Numbered from the stretch's first letter, positions 52,601 to 59,865 are shown. The stretch: DNA of 64,000 bases from Diphasiastrum complanatum (GCA_029204225.1 CM055109.1:32372927-32436926), one strand, 5' to 3'. Translations and numbers: made by a program. Notes: generated from the sequence alone by a model not told the origin.

Positions 52601-52976
52601 GGGACAGTTCCATCAACCAAAACATTTAGGCCGATCTGTGTTGGTATATCTGTTCCTTTTGATACCAAATGCTCGAAGACTCCTTTGTAGCTGCACTAAA
52701 CACAACTCCAGATTAGATTGCAAATTTAAGCTTGTAAGCAAATAAAGCACACTTCGCATATCTTACAATATACAAAGATTGTATCGAAGGCATTAAACTT
52801 GGGCCCCTATTTTTCACAGGTTCAACTCACATGAACCTTGAACTTCTAACAAAGGGTATTTAGTGAACAAATCGAAAAATAGAAAGATAGAAAACAAGAA
52901 ACCATACCCGCAAAGAAAATAATTTGCCCATAAATGTTGACTTTCATTGACCTCCTGCAGAAAACCACTTTTAATC

Positions 52977-53054
<78 letters not shown>

Positions 53055-56000
53055 AAAAGCTACTCAACAAACCAAAGGAACCTCAAGAATTGCTGCAGCA
53101 TGTTCTACTGCTGATTTTGATAATTAGGGGCCCTGTTTTAGATACTGTTGAGATTGGGGTGCTGCAGCCTAGAACCTTCTATTGTTTCCAATGATCAGAG
53201 AACCACCCATGGACCTAGCTGAGATCAGGGCCTCCAAGAACTGAGGCCACATGCTGAGAAGAAGACAGCAAAGATTATTTAACTCCAAGAAGAAATAGAG
53301 GCTTAAAAGCAGACGAGAAACTTCGATAACAACCTTCCATTGATACATCCGAGAAAATCCAAGCTATTGAGAGTAAACTACAGCACCATGAAGAAGAAAC
53401 CAAGGCTTGGGCAGCCGTGGTAGAAAAGAATCCCAGAAAGATCCATACCCCTGTAGCCAAAATTATTTTGCCAACACTAACAAAAGAACAAGTATGAGAG
53501 AGTAAAGCCCTAAACAAAGGAGTTCGATGTGTACATCATGTCAAGGATGAACTGCAGGAGGACGCACAGTTTCTAGAGACAACACTTGGGATTTTGCCTA
53601 CAAGGATTGAGAATCCAAAAGGATAACGCTCCCTTAGTTATTAGACTTGTCTCAAATTAACATAAGCGGGAAGTGTTAGAGTTAATGTTCACATTGTTAC
53701 CCCTAAAGTTGTTATCTAGGGTTAATTAGGATTCTTAGGCCATGGCTAGGTGCTAATTCTAGGGGCCTTTACCTATATTTAGTAAAGTCAAGTTAGACTT
53801 TAGTTAGACTCAATTCGAGATTCTAGTGCTTGATTTGAAGCACGAGTTTTGTTGTAGATAGATGTTGGGTGCTTTTACCTTATATAGAGACATTAATTAG
53901 GCAATTGCTTTTAGGTTGCTTTGGGGTTGCTTTTTAGATTGCTTTTGCTTTTGCTTTTGCTTTTTGGCATAGACTATTGTCTATAAGTATGTAGTGCGCC
54001 ATAGTCCATTGTGAATGGGACATAGTTGAAGTACATCTCATCATTAGTTCTTCATCATTGTTGTTTGTGTTCTCTTCCATGTATGTATATGGCTATTGTC
54101 TAACAACAATAGAAATCTTGTCTTGGGTTGCTTGTATGAACAAGTCAGTTTTCTAACATGGTATCACAGCATAGATTCAAGATTCAAGAGAACAAGGAGG
54201 TACTTAACCATAGTTACCAGGGAACGCGCTCCCATCCCCTGGGAAGGTGTTCCTCATTCCCCACCTAACCAGGCGTTCCCGTGCACCCGTTCCCAGGTGG
54301 GAACATTCCCGCAGCAGAGGGAACGCATTCCCAAGTAGAAAAGTAAAATCGTCAAGAAAAAAAAATTCTATTTTTTAAGCTTCCCAGTTTTTTTGAAGAG
54401 TATTACCCATAAAAGGGTTCATATGCCTGTATAAAAAATCATCAAAAGTATCAAGATACCTGTTTTTGAGAAAGAATGTCAGTTCCATTCCTATGCTTTG
54501 GCAATTTTCCTGAGCACTGTTTCAAACTTATATTGAATGATGTGCCGTTCCCACCAAGTTCTTGAAAACATTCCCGTTTTACGAGGTGTAGCTTTCTGGA
54601 AGGAGATTCAGCACTACAAGGAGGAGCTGTGCTGCATGAGGAACCTATGAAATCTACCTTAGATCTCAGGCAGAAATCAATAGCAGATCGTTATAGTACT
54701 ACAAGTTCAGGTCACCGGAAATCGCTACAAGAAACAGTGAGCATTGTTGGATTGCTGCTTACGAATCACTGTTTGATGGAGGAAGAATCATGCTACTGGT
54801 TTGCGGTTTGTTTGCAGAAAGGCTTGTTGTTTTTCAAGTGGAGTTTGCTGCTACTACAAATTCTGGCTAGAAGGAACTGCTATTTGTTGGTTTGCTGGAA
54901 ATTGTTCTATGGTTACTGAGCCAGATTGATAGTTGTCGATTGCAAGGAGTTTGCAAGGATTCGTCACAAGTTTTTAAACATTGCTTGCTGTTTTTTTTAC
55001 TACTATTTTGTTTGCTAGAAACACTGCAAAACTGCAGTTTGTTTGTTGGATTGTCAATCAGATAAGGATCACTGAAAGGCAAATAGCTAATTGTTTGAAG
55101 AACAACCGCTTGCTGGAATGTCTCAAAGTTGGTGGTTTGTTGCATCCATTGGATATCCTTGATAAAAGGTAGGAAAGTATATCTATGGACTTTGTAATTG
55201 GAATTCCAAAGACCAAACGACAAAATGATTATACTTGGCTTGTATTGGACAGGTTAACTAAGTTAGCTACGTTCATACTAGTTGAGTTGACTGCTAAAGC
55301 TTCTGAATTAGCCCAGATCTTTTATAAAAGATTATTTGGGTCGTATGGATTGTCGAGTGACATTGTTAACAAAGCACTTTTGGTCAACAGTATTCCGTAT
55401 GTGTCTCATAATCTCATTGGGAAGATTATAATCCTCTGATTGAGTTTGCATATAATAGTAGAAAACAATCTGCTACAAGTTTTTGTTCGTTTATGCTGAT
55501 GTATGGTTTTCAACCTAGATCTCCAATAATTGTGAAAGTTAAACCTGTTAAGATTCAAAAAGTTGTTGATTTCCTGCATGAAATTCAAGAGATGTTGTAA
55601 TTAGCTCGTGAGAGTATTCTCAGTGCTCAAGATCAGGCCAAAACCTATATCGATCTTAAGAGACCTCCTAGAGAGTTTAAAGTTGATGATTGGGTATTCT
55701 TAAAATTCCAAAAGATTCTAGGACATTTAGTACAGGCAAGCATTATAAACTATCTACCAAATATTCAGTTTATAAGAGAAATTGGTTTCTTAACTTACGA
55801 ACTAGATCTTCAAGGCAAATCTACTACTCACCCAGTGTTTCATGTAAGTTGGTTGCAATTAAACTTACATAAAGGTGATACAATTGGATCTAATAATGAT
55901 TTATCCCATTTGGAAGATTTATCGCTTAGTGTACCTTTGGAACCTGAAAGAGAACTTAGAACCAGAGATGAACAGTTAAAAACTCGTTTTATCTCTGAGC

Positions 56001-56394
56001 GCTTCACTCTGTGAAATGGACGTATTGAGGATGATGATTCATGGGAGAGAGTTGAAAGCATAAATAAGAATTTCCCACACCACTTTTGCTTTGCAAGACT
56101 TTGAAAAAAGTCGTGATTAGACAATCAAAAACTAAAAAAACTCATATTCTCAAAAGAATAATACATACATGACCATACGATCTCAAAAAAAAAAAAAGTG
56201 ACCAACCTGTAAAGGATCTGTGGAGAAACAACAACTTTTGAACTTTGTTGGTTCGATGTTTGCAATTTTTAGAGTTGGTGGACCTTGACCATCGTCATGC
56301 TTGTGAATAGCAACAATTGTATCTTGACGAATGGCCATTGGTAGCACTGAATATCCCTCATAATCAATATGCTCTCCAATAAGATTCACACGAC
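31843..56394 (-). CDS. GAL1: Galactokinase (GHMP kinase), 5'-partial, 12 exons
   Basis: Galactokinase phosphorylates free galactose with ATP at C1 in the cytosol, salvaging cell-wall galactose. Exons in transcript order: 56394-56207, 52954-52908, 52690-52596, 50198-50116 (or 50074-49992), 49848-49780, 49562-49377, 42317-42183, 42035-41901, 38604-38534, 36907-36830, 32199-32058 and 31953-31843. Every junction is GT-AG with matching phase. The 1340 coding nt give 446 residues, against about 496 in Arabidopsis GAL1. Only the ~55 N-terminal residues are missing, so exon 1 is probably outside the window. Motif 1 [12 protein letters not shown], motif 2 GAGLSSSAA, the catalytic Asp in SGGMDQ and motif 3 LTGAGWGGC are intact. 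Introns of 0.1-7 kb hold many transposons. No stop or frameshift was found. Odd: the motif-2 exon is duplicated. Confidence 0.95.
32058..32199 (-). CDS. GAL1: GAL1 exon 12 (motif 3)
   Basis: 142 nt, [20 protein letters not shown], then [14 protein letters not shown] (GHMP motif 3). Acceptor TACAG, donor AAG|GTATGT. Confidence 0.96.
32417..32640. repeat. Palindrome-rich segment in GAL1 intron 11
   Basis: Dense short self-complementary words, including the perfect 20-bp palindrome ccaggaaatgcatttcctgg (about 32449-32468), plus tttccc/gggaaa pairs and agg..cct pairs. Possibly a small MITE-like element; no clear terminal repeats or target duplication. Confidence 0.5.
33223..35008. mobile_element. 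hAT- or Mutator-like non-autonomous element
   Basis: A 1.79-kb element in GAL1 intron 11 flanked by a perfect 9-bp repeat gaaccaacc (33214-33222 and 35009-35017). If read as 8 bp, the repeat would fit hAT. The ends are imperfect inverted repeats: AATGTTGCAGCGCATCGTGA on the left, CAAAGTTGCAGCCCACGATC on the reversed right. Just inside both ends are CCGGAACGCGTTCC-type palindromic words. It carries a small BED-finger gene and a (GA)22 tract at 34661-34704. Confidence 0.8.
34186..34419 (+). CDS. Small BED-type zinc-finger ORF
   Basis: 77 codons from ATG to TAG. Contains [20 protein letters not shown], a Cys-x2-Cys...His pattern of BED fingers, the DNA-binding N-terminal domain of hAT transposases. 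It ends shortly afterwards, so the catalytic and dimerisation parts are absent. Upstream, an AAG|GTAGGT donor (about 33510) and a CTTTTGCAG acceptor (about 34133) could remove a 5' intron; the region before the ATG has stops in frame, so that exon would be non-coding or out of frame. It could be a remnant or a short DNA-binding protein. Confidence 0.5.
   Translation: MPVLGRGIWSEVELTEGDVATHQGSGARRWRCLHCGDVFTGSLTRVRAHLLGLTMPDGWAYPFEFHRQLRARSALSL
35018..36829. other. GAL1 intron 11, remainder
   Basis: AT-rich intronic sequence, no gene or clear element recognised. Confidence 0.5.
36830..36907 (-). CDS. GAL1: GAL1 exon 11
   Basis: 78 nt, codes [20 protein letters not shown] through LLYEC, then a split Ser codon (AG|C). 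Acceptor GTGCAG, donor CAG|GTTCTC. Confidence 0.94.
36908..38533. other. GAL1 intron 10
   Basis: 1.63-kb intron without a recognised element. Confidence 0.6.
38534..38604 (-). CDS. GAL1: GAL1 exon 10
   Basis: 71 nt, [20 protein letters not shown] onward, ending in a split Ser codon (AG|T). Acceptor GAACAG, donor AAG|GTATTG. Confidence 0.94.
38605..40706. other. GAL1 intron 9, distal part
   Basis: AT-rich intronic sequence upstream (on the plus strand) of the MITE-like element. No gene on either strand. Confidence 0.5.
40707..41630. mobile_element. MITE-like element with GGGAACG termini
   Basis: Terminal inverted repeats: CATAGTTACCAGGGAACGCG left and CCATAGTTGCCAGGGAACGG on the reversed right end. 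The subterminal regions are full of gttccc/gggaac words. An internal direct duplication of about 190 bp (about 40837-41027 and 41090-41277) is present. No transposase. A truncated copy is at 54209. The target duplication is unclear. Confidence 0.85.
41741..41897. repeat. Tandem repeat, 79-bp unit, at the exon 9 donor
   Basis: Two nearly identical units begin 'cttcaaggatgatagag' at 41742 and 41821 and end 'attctgacatgca'. The second runs to within a few bases of the GAL1 exon 9 donor. Confidence 0.92.
41901..42035 (-). CDS. GAL1: GAL1 exon 9
   Basis: 135 nt, 45 codons, [17 protein letters not shown] to AAKQYKLFQ, phase 0. Acceptor CATAG, donor CAA|GTCAGT. A 79-bp tandem repeat begins almost at the donor. 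Confidence 0.94.
42183..42317 (-). CDS. GAL1: GAL1 exon 8
   Basis: 135 nt, 45 codons, [14 protein letters not shown] to DPVFAVQ, phase 0. Acceptor TGGCAG, donor CAG|GTATTT. Confidence 0.95.
42908..43089 (+). mobile_element. Short LTR-like segment
   Basis: 182 bp starting TGTTAGAAGA and ending TCTTCCTAACA, a near-perfect inverted end pair. Its start resembles the LTR at 48132. It is followed by a (CT)30 tract (43099-43158). No clear primer-binding site or target duplication. Confidence 0.4.
43099..43158. repeat. (CT)30 microsatellite
   Basis: 60-bp CT tract in GAL1 intron 7. A (GA)27 tract follows at 43555-43609. Confidence 0.97.
43159..44564. other. GAL1 intron 7, part; no gene recognised
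   Basis: Contains the (GA)27 tract at 43555-43609. Open frames near 43808-43999 and 44070-44297 show no domain. Confidence 0.45.
44565..44960 (-). repeat. 3' LTR of the 44.6-kb element
   Basis: TGTTGAAGAG...AATTATCA on the minus strand, 396 bp, directly after the G-rich polypurine tract. Confidence 0.95.
45137..45847 (-). CDS. Copia Gag with fused RNase H tail
   Basis: ATG at 45847 ([20 protein letters not shown]) opens about 236 codons. The Copia Gag (UBN2-type) pattern is clear: [17 protein letters not shown], then [31 protein letters not shown] and [11 protein letters not shown]. After about 45220 the DNA abruptly becomes the end of Copia RNase H, but out of frame with Gag; in another frame it reads [20 protein letters not shown]. 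The zinc knuckle is lost at the junction. Gag itself is intact, so the product could still form particles if expressed. Confidence 0.85.
   Translation of the reverse strand: MASLGESLLGESSKLNGTNYRVWKFKMANILMDKNCWEVMTGTEPVPTSDPELKDYMNRRQKAHRIINLSVKDNIIPHICNARDAADAWTILKSMFETVDSAKLVYLQNRLHTLKMEACATIGEHITKVKDLMDQLASVGEKVSDKSIVPIVLNNLSFNYQDYVMSLSAREKLPTFGELCGPLLQEEMRRKNLSEREDNPELAFASKKKQNFQKIVITKVAFSLRGIQSIMHGRNT
46302..46316 (-). other. Primer-binding site
   Basis: TGGTATCAGAGCAGG on the minus strand, adjacent to the LTR end; matches initiator-Met tRNA. Confidence 0.9.
46317..46712 (-). repeat. 5' LTR of the 44.6-kb element
   Basis: 396 bp, near-identical to 44565-44960, followed by the primer-binding site. 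Confidence 0.95.
46765..47709 (-). mobile_element. Copia 3' end: RNase H, polypurine tract, LTR
   Basis: 47709-47497 encodes the end of RNase H ([20 protein letters not shown], then FTKALSKG). It is followed on the minus strand by an AAGGGGGAG polypurine tract and an LTR starting TGTTGGATTTC at 47489. A TGGCATTAGAG word near 46780-46765 looks like a primer-binding site, so the LTR may span about 46780-47489. The 44.6-kb element appears to have inserted just beyond it. Confidence 0.65.
47840..48690 (+). mobile_element. Copia RNase H end plus LTR (plus strand)
   Basis: Degraded RNase H end ([18 protein letters not shown] near 47970) is followed by AAGGGAGAG (polypurine-like) and an LTR starting TGTTAGAAGGACTATC at 48132. 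The 3' border near 48690 is uncertain. It faces the minus-strand copy at 46.8-47.7 kb head to head. Confidence 0.6.
48691..49376. other. GAL1 intron 7, proximal part
   Basis: AT-rich intronic sequence next to exon 7. No gene recognised. Confidence 0.5.
49377..49562 (-). CDS. GAL1: GAL1 exon 7
   Basis: 186 nt, 62 codons, [18 protein letters not shown] to VVECHLAA, phase 0. Acceptor CACAG, donor GCA|GTGAGC. The next intron is the longest (about 7.06 kb). Confidence 0.95.
49780..49848 (-). CDS. GAL1: GAL1 exon 6
   Basis: 69 nt, 23 codons, phase 0 at both ends: [20 protein letters not shown] then MDQ. Carries the family's catalytic-base Asp (MDQ). Acceptor GGCAG, donor CAG|GTGAAT. Confidence 0.95.
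49992..50074 (-). CDS. GAL1: GAL1 exon 5b (ATP-loop exon, copy 2)
   Basis: 83 nt, same phase and length as exon 5a. Encodes [18 protein letters not shown] to ..GFSK. Acceptor CCACAG, donor AAG|GTATTT. Differs from 5a at about 30 of 83 bases, yet the frame is open, both splice sites are intact and 18 of 28 residues match. It cannot be joined to 5a: the gap is 41 nt and the joined frame reaches a TAG. It would be used in place of 5a. Confidence 0.85.
50116..50198 (-). CDS. GAL1: GAL1 exon 5a (ATP-loop exon, copy 1)
   Basis: 83 nt. With the split G from exon 4 it encodes [18 protein letters not shown] to ..RFSK, GHMP motif 2, the loop that holds ATP phosphates, and the following helix. Acceptor CGCAG, donor AAG|GTGGCT. 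Phase 1 in, phase 0 out. Closer than copy 2 to the common plant GLSSSAA form. Confidence 0.93.
50199..51822. other. GAL1 intron 4, possible LTR-element interior
   Basis: No clear coding sequence. Ends in AAGGGGAG, a polypurine tract directly before the LTR at 51823, so the last part is probably the 3' interior of a plus-strand element. Confidence 0.45.
51823..52231 (+). mobile_element. LTR in GAL1 intron 4
   Basis: 409 bp starting TGTTAGAGTTAATG and ending TTTCTAACA, preceded by the polypurine tract AAGGGGAG. Same family as the LTR at 53674; contains (TTTTGC)n. No primer-binding site follows, so it is a 3' LTR. Confidence 0.8.
52380..52695 (-). repeat. Tandem array: GAL1 exon 4 plus two partial copies
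   Basis: Copy C (52572-52695) is the full exon 4 with its intron start. Copy B (about 52502-52571) keeps only the last ~25 bp of the exon plus donor. Copy A (about 52380-52501) keeps about 75 bp of the exon plus donor. Copies are joined by a repeated 'tatgtaggaaataagctaca' word. All three keep the ATTG|GTCTGTC donor. Confidence 0.9.
52596..52690 (-). CDS. GAL1: GAL1 exon 4 (95 nt)
   Basis: Encodes [12 protein letters not shown]... to VLVDGTVPI with a split Gly codon at the end. Acceptor GTGCAG, donor G|GTCTGT. Two partial tandem copies of its 3' part lie just downstream in the intron. Confidence 0.92.
52908..52954 (-). CDS. GAL1: GAL1 exon 3 (47 nt)
   Basis: Begins [15 protein letters not shown] and ends with a split Gly codon (GG|C). 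Acceptor CTGCAG, donor GG|GTATGG, the phase confirmed by the next exon. A 70-bp (GA) tract on this strand lies 26-96 nt upstream of the acceptor. Confidence 0.92.
52981..53050. repeat. (CT)35 microsatellite next to GAL1 exon 3
   Basis: 70-bp pure CT tract, reading (GA)35 on the GAL1 strand, ending 26 nt before the exon 3 acceptor. Confidence 0.97.
53674..54170 (+). mobile_element. LTR with primer-binding site in GAL1 intron 2
   Basis: 485 bp (53674-54158), TGTTAGAG...TTCTAACA, followed by TGGTATCACAGC (54159-54170). Related to the 51823 LTR. The stretch before it (53060-53673) is degraded, with a purine-rich AAGCGGGAAG just upstream, so the LTR may be shared by element fragments on both sides. 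Confidence 0.8.
54209..54578. mobile_element. Truncated copy of the GGGAACG MITE-like element
   Basis: Starts CATAGTTACCAGGGAACGCG and matches the 40707 element through the 'ggttccattcctatgctttg' region to about 54578, with only one copy of the internal ~190-bp unit. The right terminal repeat is missing. It lies in the leader just behind the primer-binding site of the 53674 LTR. Confidence 0.88.
55170..56035 (+). pseudogene. Ty3/Gypsy integrase fragment
   Basis: [20 protein letters not shown] with [11 protein letters not shown] (55185 on) is the Gypsy integrase core. Later frames give [31 protein letters not shown] and [11 protein letters not shown], the integrase C-terminal region before a chromodomain-like tail. 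Broken by frame changes near 55370 and stops near 55600 and 56012. It lies in GAL1 intron 2, opposite to the gene. Confidence 0.8.
56207..56394 (-). CDS. GAL1: GAL1 exon 2 (galactokinase motif 1)
   Basis: 188 nt, 63 codons, the first split with the preceding exon. Encodes the galactokinase signature [15 protein letters not shown], which binds sugar; its Arg is the transition-state Arg of the family. Acceptor TTCAG, donor CAG|GTTGGT, followed by a T-run in the intron. The upstream exon is not in the window. Confidence 0.95.
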
Positions 56395-56984
56395 CTGAAC
56401 ACAAAGCTCAAACATATACTTTCTTTTATTCATTTATTTACCTAAATTTCCTATAGCTATATTGACGTCTAATCTAGGATACAACCTAAACATAACAATA
56501 AAAGACACAATATCTACAGAGCCCACCCACATATTGATAGACCATCAACTCCATCATGCATAGCACAAAATGTATGCCACAACTTCATCAATGCCGAAAG
56601 TGTATGTCACACACATAATGATATGCAGCTCCCATACTTAATCATTACAAAGAAAAAGGCATACAACAAGGAAGAATCTACAAATCTCCTTGTGGAATAG
56701 AATCTCAATCTCAAAGTGATTATCAAACTTCGCAGTGATTATTTCACAATAAGCCAATTGGAAATGACAAATGTATTAGTTTAGTTTTGAAAAAGTGGAG
56801 GCTATGCTTTGCTTTTAGGACAAAGTAAGTGCTAACTTTCTTGAAATAATTCAATCCTCTTCTAGCCCTTATGTCAAACATCGAAAAGAATCTAGTAACA
56901 AGATTGACTTTGAAGCCACGAGTACTTGTTCAGGCTTATGACAAACATGTCAGTGCCATAGTATGAAGAGGAAAAAGTTGCACA

Positions 56985-56986
<2 letters not shown>
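56395..56986. other. GAL1 intron 1, no exon or element recognised
   Basis: AT-rich sequence upstream of GAL1 exon 2. I looked on the minus strand for the missing first exon (ending ..RSPG) here and up to 64000 and did not find it. Confidence 0.5.

Positions 56987-57028
<42 letters not shown>
56987..57028. repeat. (TA)n microsatellite
   Basis: About 42 bp of TA repeat bordering the first GC-rich element. Confidence 0.97.
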
Positions 57029-57031
<3 letters not shown>

Positions 57032-57311
57032 GGATGAGGGTCCGGGCCAGATTGCCCGCATCCGCGTCCGGCATCCAATTTTTTTTTTTTTTTAAAAAAA
57101 AAAAACAGATGTGTTCGGGGCCCAAATGCGTCCGGACACACGCGTTCGGGGGTAGGACGCCATTTTTTTTTTTTAATTTAAAAAAATATTAAAAAAAAAA
57201 TTAAAAAAAAAAAAAATCGGACGTGTCCGGACGCGGACGCACCCCTGACGCGTCCTCGTCCGGACGCGGACGCACGTCCGGACGCGCGTCCGCGTCCACC
57301 ATCCGCTTCCT
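57029..57311. mobile_element. Small palindrome-rich element, CCGGACGCG words
   Basis: CpG-rich ends made of tccggacgcg/cgcgtccgga words around a core of long A and T runs (57077-57215), sitting between TA tracts. Ends aaagggatgagggtcc and (reversed) aaggaagcggatggtgg are loosely inverted. No coding capacity. Probably a MITE-like element inserted in a TA microsatellite. Confidence 0.55.
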
Positions 57312-57324
57312 TATATATATATAT

Positions 57325-57530
57325 ATCATAGTACCCCGTGGTACCGCTGGTATGGTACCGCCGGTACCATATCAGTGGTACCGCCGGTACGGTACCGCCC
57401 TGGGATCCGCGGTACCAGGGCGGTACCATAATATAACAAAAAAAAAAAAATTTTTTTTTTTGGTATCGCCGACCGATAAGGTACCGCGGTACCATATATG
57501 GTCCCGCGGTACCAGGATCCGCGGGACCTA

Positions 57531-57537
<7 letters not shown>
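57325..57537. mobile_element. Small palindrome-rich element, GGTACC words
   Basis: Terminal inverted repeats TATCATAGTACCCCG and (reversed) TATCATAGGTCCCGCG. The interior holds many ggtaccgc/gcggtacc words on both sides of an A/T run, and TA microsatellites flank it. About 213 bp, no coding capacity. Confidence 0.7.

Positions 57538-57575
<38 letters not shown>
57533..57575. repeat. (AT)n microsatellite
   Basis: About 42 bp of AT repeat directly after the GGTACC element. Confidence 0.97.
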
Positions 57576-57578
<3 letters not shown>

Positions 57579-58263
57579 GAGAGAGAGATTAGAAAGAAGA
57601 GTGTGAAGAATAGAGGATACAAGAGCGAGTAACATTGTCCTTTGAGGCACATTTGTTTCCATTTTTATACTTATTCTTGATACAATGTCCATAATTCTAC
57701 AAGAGACTTTGTCTTCAAGTGAAATCAAAAAAAGAAAAATATAATACATATATGCTAGAATAGCCCTATTCAATCCAAGAAATCACCAATATGCTAGAAT
57801 CTTGTTATCTAATACTTATGTGCTTATCCCCGAGGTTGAACATGACAAAGCCAATCGCTCAATTGTTTTTCTAAATGCATGCAAAAATGTACTATAAGAA
57901 TTTCTAGTGAGACACAAGGCCTCAAGCACCATCATTTCCATTACTTCAACTTGTTCATGAGAAGGGCCAAAGATGTTAATGTTTTTCTACTTAACACCAA
58001 AGATCGCTTGATGAATCATGACATTCCATCTAATGATTGATTCTTAGTCCTTGAAAGGCAAACTGGAAAGAAGAAAAAAGATATTGTACGATTATCCACT
58101 TGTATTATTGATCTTCTTAGTGATTATGGCCGCTGGTACAAGCTTTGCCAACCATCGATCTAATAGTTTATTCAAGTGCACATATTACTAGAGGTGACTA
58201 GTGAAACAAATTCTCTAAAGCACGAATGAGTATTTTTTATGTTCGGGTTTCTCAGCCTCACTC
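57576..58263. other. No gene recognised
   Basis: AT-rich sequence between the palindrome-rich elements and the Copia element. Confidence 0.5.
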
Positions 58264-58437
58264 TGTTAGAAATTTATGTTTATTTGGCACCCCTTAGTGT
58301 GAGATTGGCCATGCCTGCATGCTACTTTAGGGGCCATTACTATTTATAGTATTACTCATGCATGTAGGTGGGCACACTACTACTAAAATAGGATTTGGTT
58401 TTACCACTTAGAAATACACCATGGGTCTTTACCCAAT

Positions 58438-58441
<4 letters not shown>

Positions 58442-58499
<58 letters not shown>
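58442..58499. repeat. (GA)29 microsatellite inside an LTR
   Basis: Sits where the related LTRs of element B read 'ccaatataggtagtaat' (minus strand). The tract grew within, and probably helped truncate, the LTR. Confidence 0.95.
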
Positions 58500-58501
<2 letters not shown>

Positions 58502-59865
58502 ATTTGCAAGGTTGCAAGAAGATTAATTGGAGGAGCCAAAGCTACATGTGGAATCGATGTTGTTAGGAAGACAACGTGGATTTTTAATTTACTGAATCAG
58601 GTTGGTTGCTAACATGAATCAGATCAGGTTGCAGGTTGTACAAAGATATTGATTGCTATTAAGAGGCTATCAAATCAGTATAATGGCAAGGTTGAACGAT
58701 GATGTGTTGTCGGAGACTAGTCAGCTAGATGGAACAAATTACAGCATATGGAAGTTCAAGATGCAAAATATTCTCCAGGATCGAGAATATTGGGAGATAG
58801 TCACAGGTGTTGTACAGGGAGTTGTGGGAGTATCAAAGACGTAGAAGAAGAGCTCATCAAATCATTAACTTGTCTGTTAGAGATATGATTATTCCTCACA
58901 TCAAAGATGTTGCTGGGGACCCAAGGAGCCTTGGGATATATTGAAGAACTTGTATGAGACTGTGAATCAGTCACAAATCTTGTTCTTGACTAATAAGCTA
59001 CACACATTGAAGATGGTACAGGTGAATCAGTAACAGACTACTTTACTTGGGTGAAAGATCTAAGAGGGCAACTTATTGCGGTTGGAGAAAATGTTCAGGA
59101 TTCAGTTTTAGTACCCATTGTGCTTAATAGTCTACCTTTGGCTTATCAAAACTTTGTGATGATATTTTCGTTACGAGAGATGAGGCCTTCTTTCGATGAG
59201 CTGAATGCCATATTACTACAGAAAGAAATGAGATGACAAAATATTGTCAATAGGGATGATTTCAAGGAACAGGCATTCATGGCAAAGAAGTAGGAGCAAA
59301 GTTCCAAGAAGGGTGGCAAAGGAAAGAAGAAGATGCAACAAGATATGGAGGAGAATCAATCAAATTGATCAGAAGATGGAAAGAAAGTAGTTTGAAAGAA
59401 AAACTGCTTTGTTTGCGACAAATTAGGGCATTATGCAAAGGAGTGCTGGCACAACAAGTTCAAGAAGAAGCAGGATGGGAATTTGCATTAGATGCTTCTT
59501 CTTCCCATTTTGCTGAAGAAGAAGAAGCATCTAATGCAAAACTAAGTGCTTTGGATCTTGAAGACTATAGTTATTTTCGGCATCGACATCTTCTGGTGGT
59601 GGCTTCTCGAAGGAAGAAGACTATTGATTCAGGACCTTCGAAGCATATGACACCTAGGCGGGAGTGGTTGTCTAGTTCTCAAAAACTAGATGATGGATCA
59701 AATGTGAAGTTAAGAGACAACTACACATATGATATAAAGGGAGTTGGAAAGTACAAGTTCAACCACCTTCAGGGAAGATTGGAGACATAAAGGCCGTGCT
59801 TTATGTACCACGAATCAAGAAAAACTTACTTTCAGTATCAGCTATTGCGAAGCAACACATGATGG

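Noticed and set aside
51823-54158. The two related LTRs as ends of a single element
   Set aside because: Galactokinase exons 3 and 4 lie between them, and the LTRs differ in length (409 and 485 bp). They are better read as two separate insertions.
57178-57652. Open frames across the palindrome-rich elements
   Set aside because: Low-complexity translations (runs of Phe/Lys, Tyr-Ile repeats) of poly(A/T), TA repeats and GC words.
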